Origin: Caulobacteraceae bacterium
GTDB lineage: Bacteria > Pseudomonadota > Alphaproteobacteria > Caulobacterales > Caulobacteraceae
Assembly: GCA_947475415.1 (NCBI GenBank)
Contig: CANJLH010000002.1
Span: 248,001 to 312,000 of the forward strand
Reading direction: 5' to 3'
DNA: 64,000 nucleotides
Shown here: positions 62,900-64,000 of the stretch, in pieces
How the letters are laid out: the number at the start of each line of letters is the position of its first letter
How positions within the stretch are numbered: position 1 is the first letter of the stretch
Made by a program: the position numbers and the translations under genes
Notes under the pieces: generated by a model
Database searches by the model: none
What the model was told of the DNA's origin: nothing
What the model saw: only the letters and a program-made list of their open reading frames with translations

Positions 62900-64000
62900 A
62901 TGATCAGCGCCAACCTCACCGCGCTCGCCTACCTCGTCTCCGGGGTTCTTTTCATCCTGGCGCTGCGTGGCCTGTCGAGCCCAGAAAAGAGCCAGGCGGG
63001 CAACCGCAACGGCATGTTGGGCATGGCTATCGCCGTGGGTGTGACTTTGGCGACCCTGTGGAGTGGCGGGCTTCTTGACCCCCTGACACTTGGGTTAATC
63101 GGCGGCGGTGTCGTCATTGGCGGGGCAATCGGGGCCGTGATCGCCAGGCGCGTCGCGATGACTTCGATGCCGCAGTTGGTGGCCGCCTTCCATTCACTGG
63201 TGGGTCTGGCCGCCTGTCTGGTGGCCGTGGCCGCGATTCACACGCCAGGCGCCTATGGGATCCAGACGCCTGAAGGATCAGTTCACGCCCTTTCGGTCCT
63301 TGAGTTGTCGCTGGGCCTGGCCATCGGCGCGATCACCTTCACCGGTTCGGTGATCGCATTCGCCAAGCTGAACGGAAACTTGAGCGGCGCGCCGGTCCTG
63401 TTGCCTGGGCGCCACTTTCTCAACATTGCGCTCGCCGTCGCGGTGCTGGTGCTTATGGGGATTCTGATAGTGAGCGGTGGGCAGGCGCTATGGGCCTTCT
63501 GGGGGGTGTTTGGGCTGGCGCTGGTGCTCGGGGTGACGCTGATCATCCCCATTGGCGGCGCCGATATGCCGGTGGTGGTGTCGATGCTCAACAGCTACTC
63601 GGGTTGGGCTGCGGCGGCTCTTGGGTTCACCCTGGAAAACACCACGCTGATCATCACCGGGGCGCTGGTCGGGTCGTCAGGCGCGATCCTGTCCTACATC
63701 ATGTGCAAGGGGATGAACCGGTCCTTCATTTCCGTGATCCTGGGCGGATTTGGAGTCGAGGACGCTGTGGAGGGCCGCGCCGCCGAAACTCGGCCGTTCA
63801 AGCAGGGCAGCGCTGAAGACGCCGCTTTCATCATGAAAAACGCCTCCAAGGTCATCATCGTGCCCGGGTATGGCATGGCGGTCGCCCAGGCCCAGCACGC
63901 TCTAAGAGAAATGGCCGATGCGCTGAAAGCCGAAGGCGTGGAGGTGAAATACGCCATCCATCCGGTGGCGGGGCGGATGCCCGGCCACATGAACGTGCTG
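62900..64000 (+). CDS. pntB: NAD(P) transhydrogenase beta subunit (3' truncated)
   Basis: Proton-pumping beta subunit; 367 codons are visible and the reading frame is open to the window edge, so no stop is seen. MISANLTALAYLVSGVLFIL starts the membrane part; MPQLVAAFHSLVGLAA and NSYSGWAAAALGFTLEN are family marks, and the NADP(H)-binding domain begins at KVIIVPGYGMAVAQAQ. GGGG seven bases before the ATG supports the start. Confidence 0.95.
   Translation, partial: MISANLTALAYLVSGVLFILALRGLSSPEKSQAGNRNGMLGMAIAVGVTLATLWSGGLLDPLTLGLIGGGVVIGGAIGAVIARRVAMTSMPQLVAAFHSLVGLAACLVAVAAIHTPGAYGIQTPEGSVHALSVLELSLGLAIGAITFTGSVIAFAKLNGNLSGAPVLLPGRHFLNIALAVAVLVLMGILIVSGGQALWAFWGVFGLALVLGVTLIIPIGGADMPVVVSMLNSYSGWAAAALGFTLENTTLIITGALVGSSGAILSYIMCKGMNRSFISVILGGFGVEDAVEGRAAETRPFKQGSAEDAAFIMKNASKVIIVPGYGMAVAQAQHALREMADALKAEGVEVKYAIHPVAGRMPGHMNVL

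Overview
The window is GC-rich, gene-dense chromosomal DNA from an alphaproteobacterium, most likely of the Caulobacteraceae (Caulobacter/Phenylobacterium group). The grounds are a TipF-type degenerate EAL protein, a GapR (DUF2312) gene close to a TacA-like sigma-54 regulator, an 88-residue ATP synthase epsilon subunit, a split pntAA/pntAB/pntB transhydrogenase, CtrA-like TTAA boxes and GTTC-N7-GTTC LexA boxes. No tRNA, rRNA, CRISPR array or complete insertion sequence was seen, and no gene-free gap exceeds about 300 bases.

Layout. 1-2508: etfB (5' truncated), etfA and 3-hydroxybutyryl-CoA dehydrogenase. 2602-11748: tipF, a HAD hydrolase, a MaoC protein, ribF, an SDR, ileS, lspA, a DUF3035 lipoprotein and a 2H phosphoesterase. 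11757-20984: a TraB/GumN protein, mutL, a frameshifted GFA gene, an SOS-type DUF559 endonuclease, a ProA-like dehydrogenase, nadD, rsfS, rlmH, an M23 protein and ctpA. 21072-24380: divergent polysaccharide deacetylase, rppH, an alpha/beta hydrolase and a secreted protein. 24458-30076 (minus strand): atpH-atpA-[TylF-like methyltransferase]-atpG-atpD-atpC. 30367-36796: PBP1A, a YgjP-like peptidase, a PHA depolymerase, a SCO/SenC protein and a RegB-RegA fusion. 36805-42966: mmcB, a diiron ferritin-like protein, enoyl-CoA hydratase, two adjacent acyl-CoA dehydrogenases, a cytochrome P450 and a VapC remnant. 43000-44437: a LexA-controlled terminase-small-subunit-like gene and an AT-rich gap with nested dyads. 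44469-53713: mnmC, an Ala-rich lipoprotein, motA, an MFS transporter, an MltB-like transglycosylase, rpmJ, a DUF2147 protein, an amidohydrolase, folE and gapR. 53755-64000: tacA, a PQQ alcohol dehydrogenase, an ABC-2 exporter, an alpha/beta hydrolase, a cytochrome oxidase subunit IV and the pnt operon, which runs off the window.

How the genes connect. Several blocks serve fatty-acid or polyhydroxyalkanoate metabolism (ETF, Hbd, MaoC, paired acyl-CoA dehydrogenases, enoyl-CoA hydratase, P450, PHA depolymerase). Others serve respiration and redox sensing (ATP synthase, transhydrogenase, SCO/RegBA, oxidase subunit IV), the cell envelope, and polar development or motility (TipF, TacA, GapR, MotA).

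Most unusual observations. (1) A RegB histidine kinase is fused in frame to the C-terminal half of RegA, and both the kinase G2 box and the receiver phospho-acceptor Asp are lost. (2) Three LexA boxes lie upstream of DNA-related genes (a DUF559 endonuclease, mmcB and a terminase-like HTH protein); in the first two the box lies in the promoter spacer and the transcript would be essentially leaderless. (3) A sugar-O-methyltransferase-like gene sits inside the ATP synthase operon. (4) There are single-base frameshifts in pntAA and in a GFA gene. These last, and the fusion, should be checked against raw reads because assembly error is possible.
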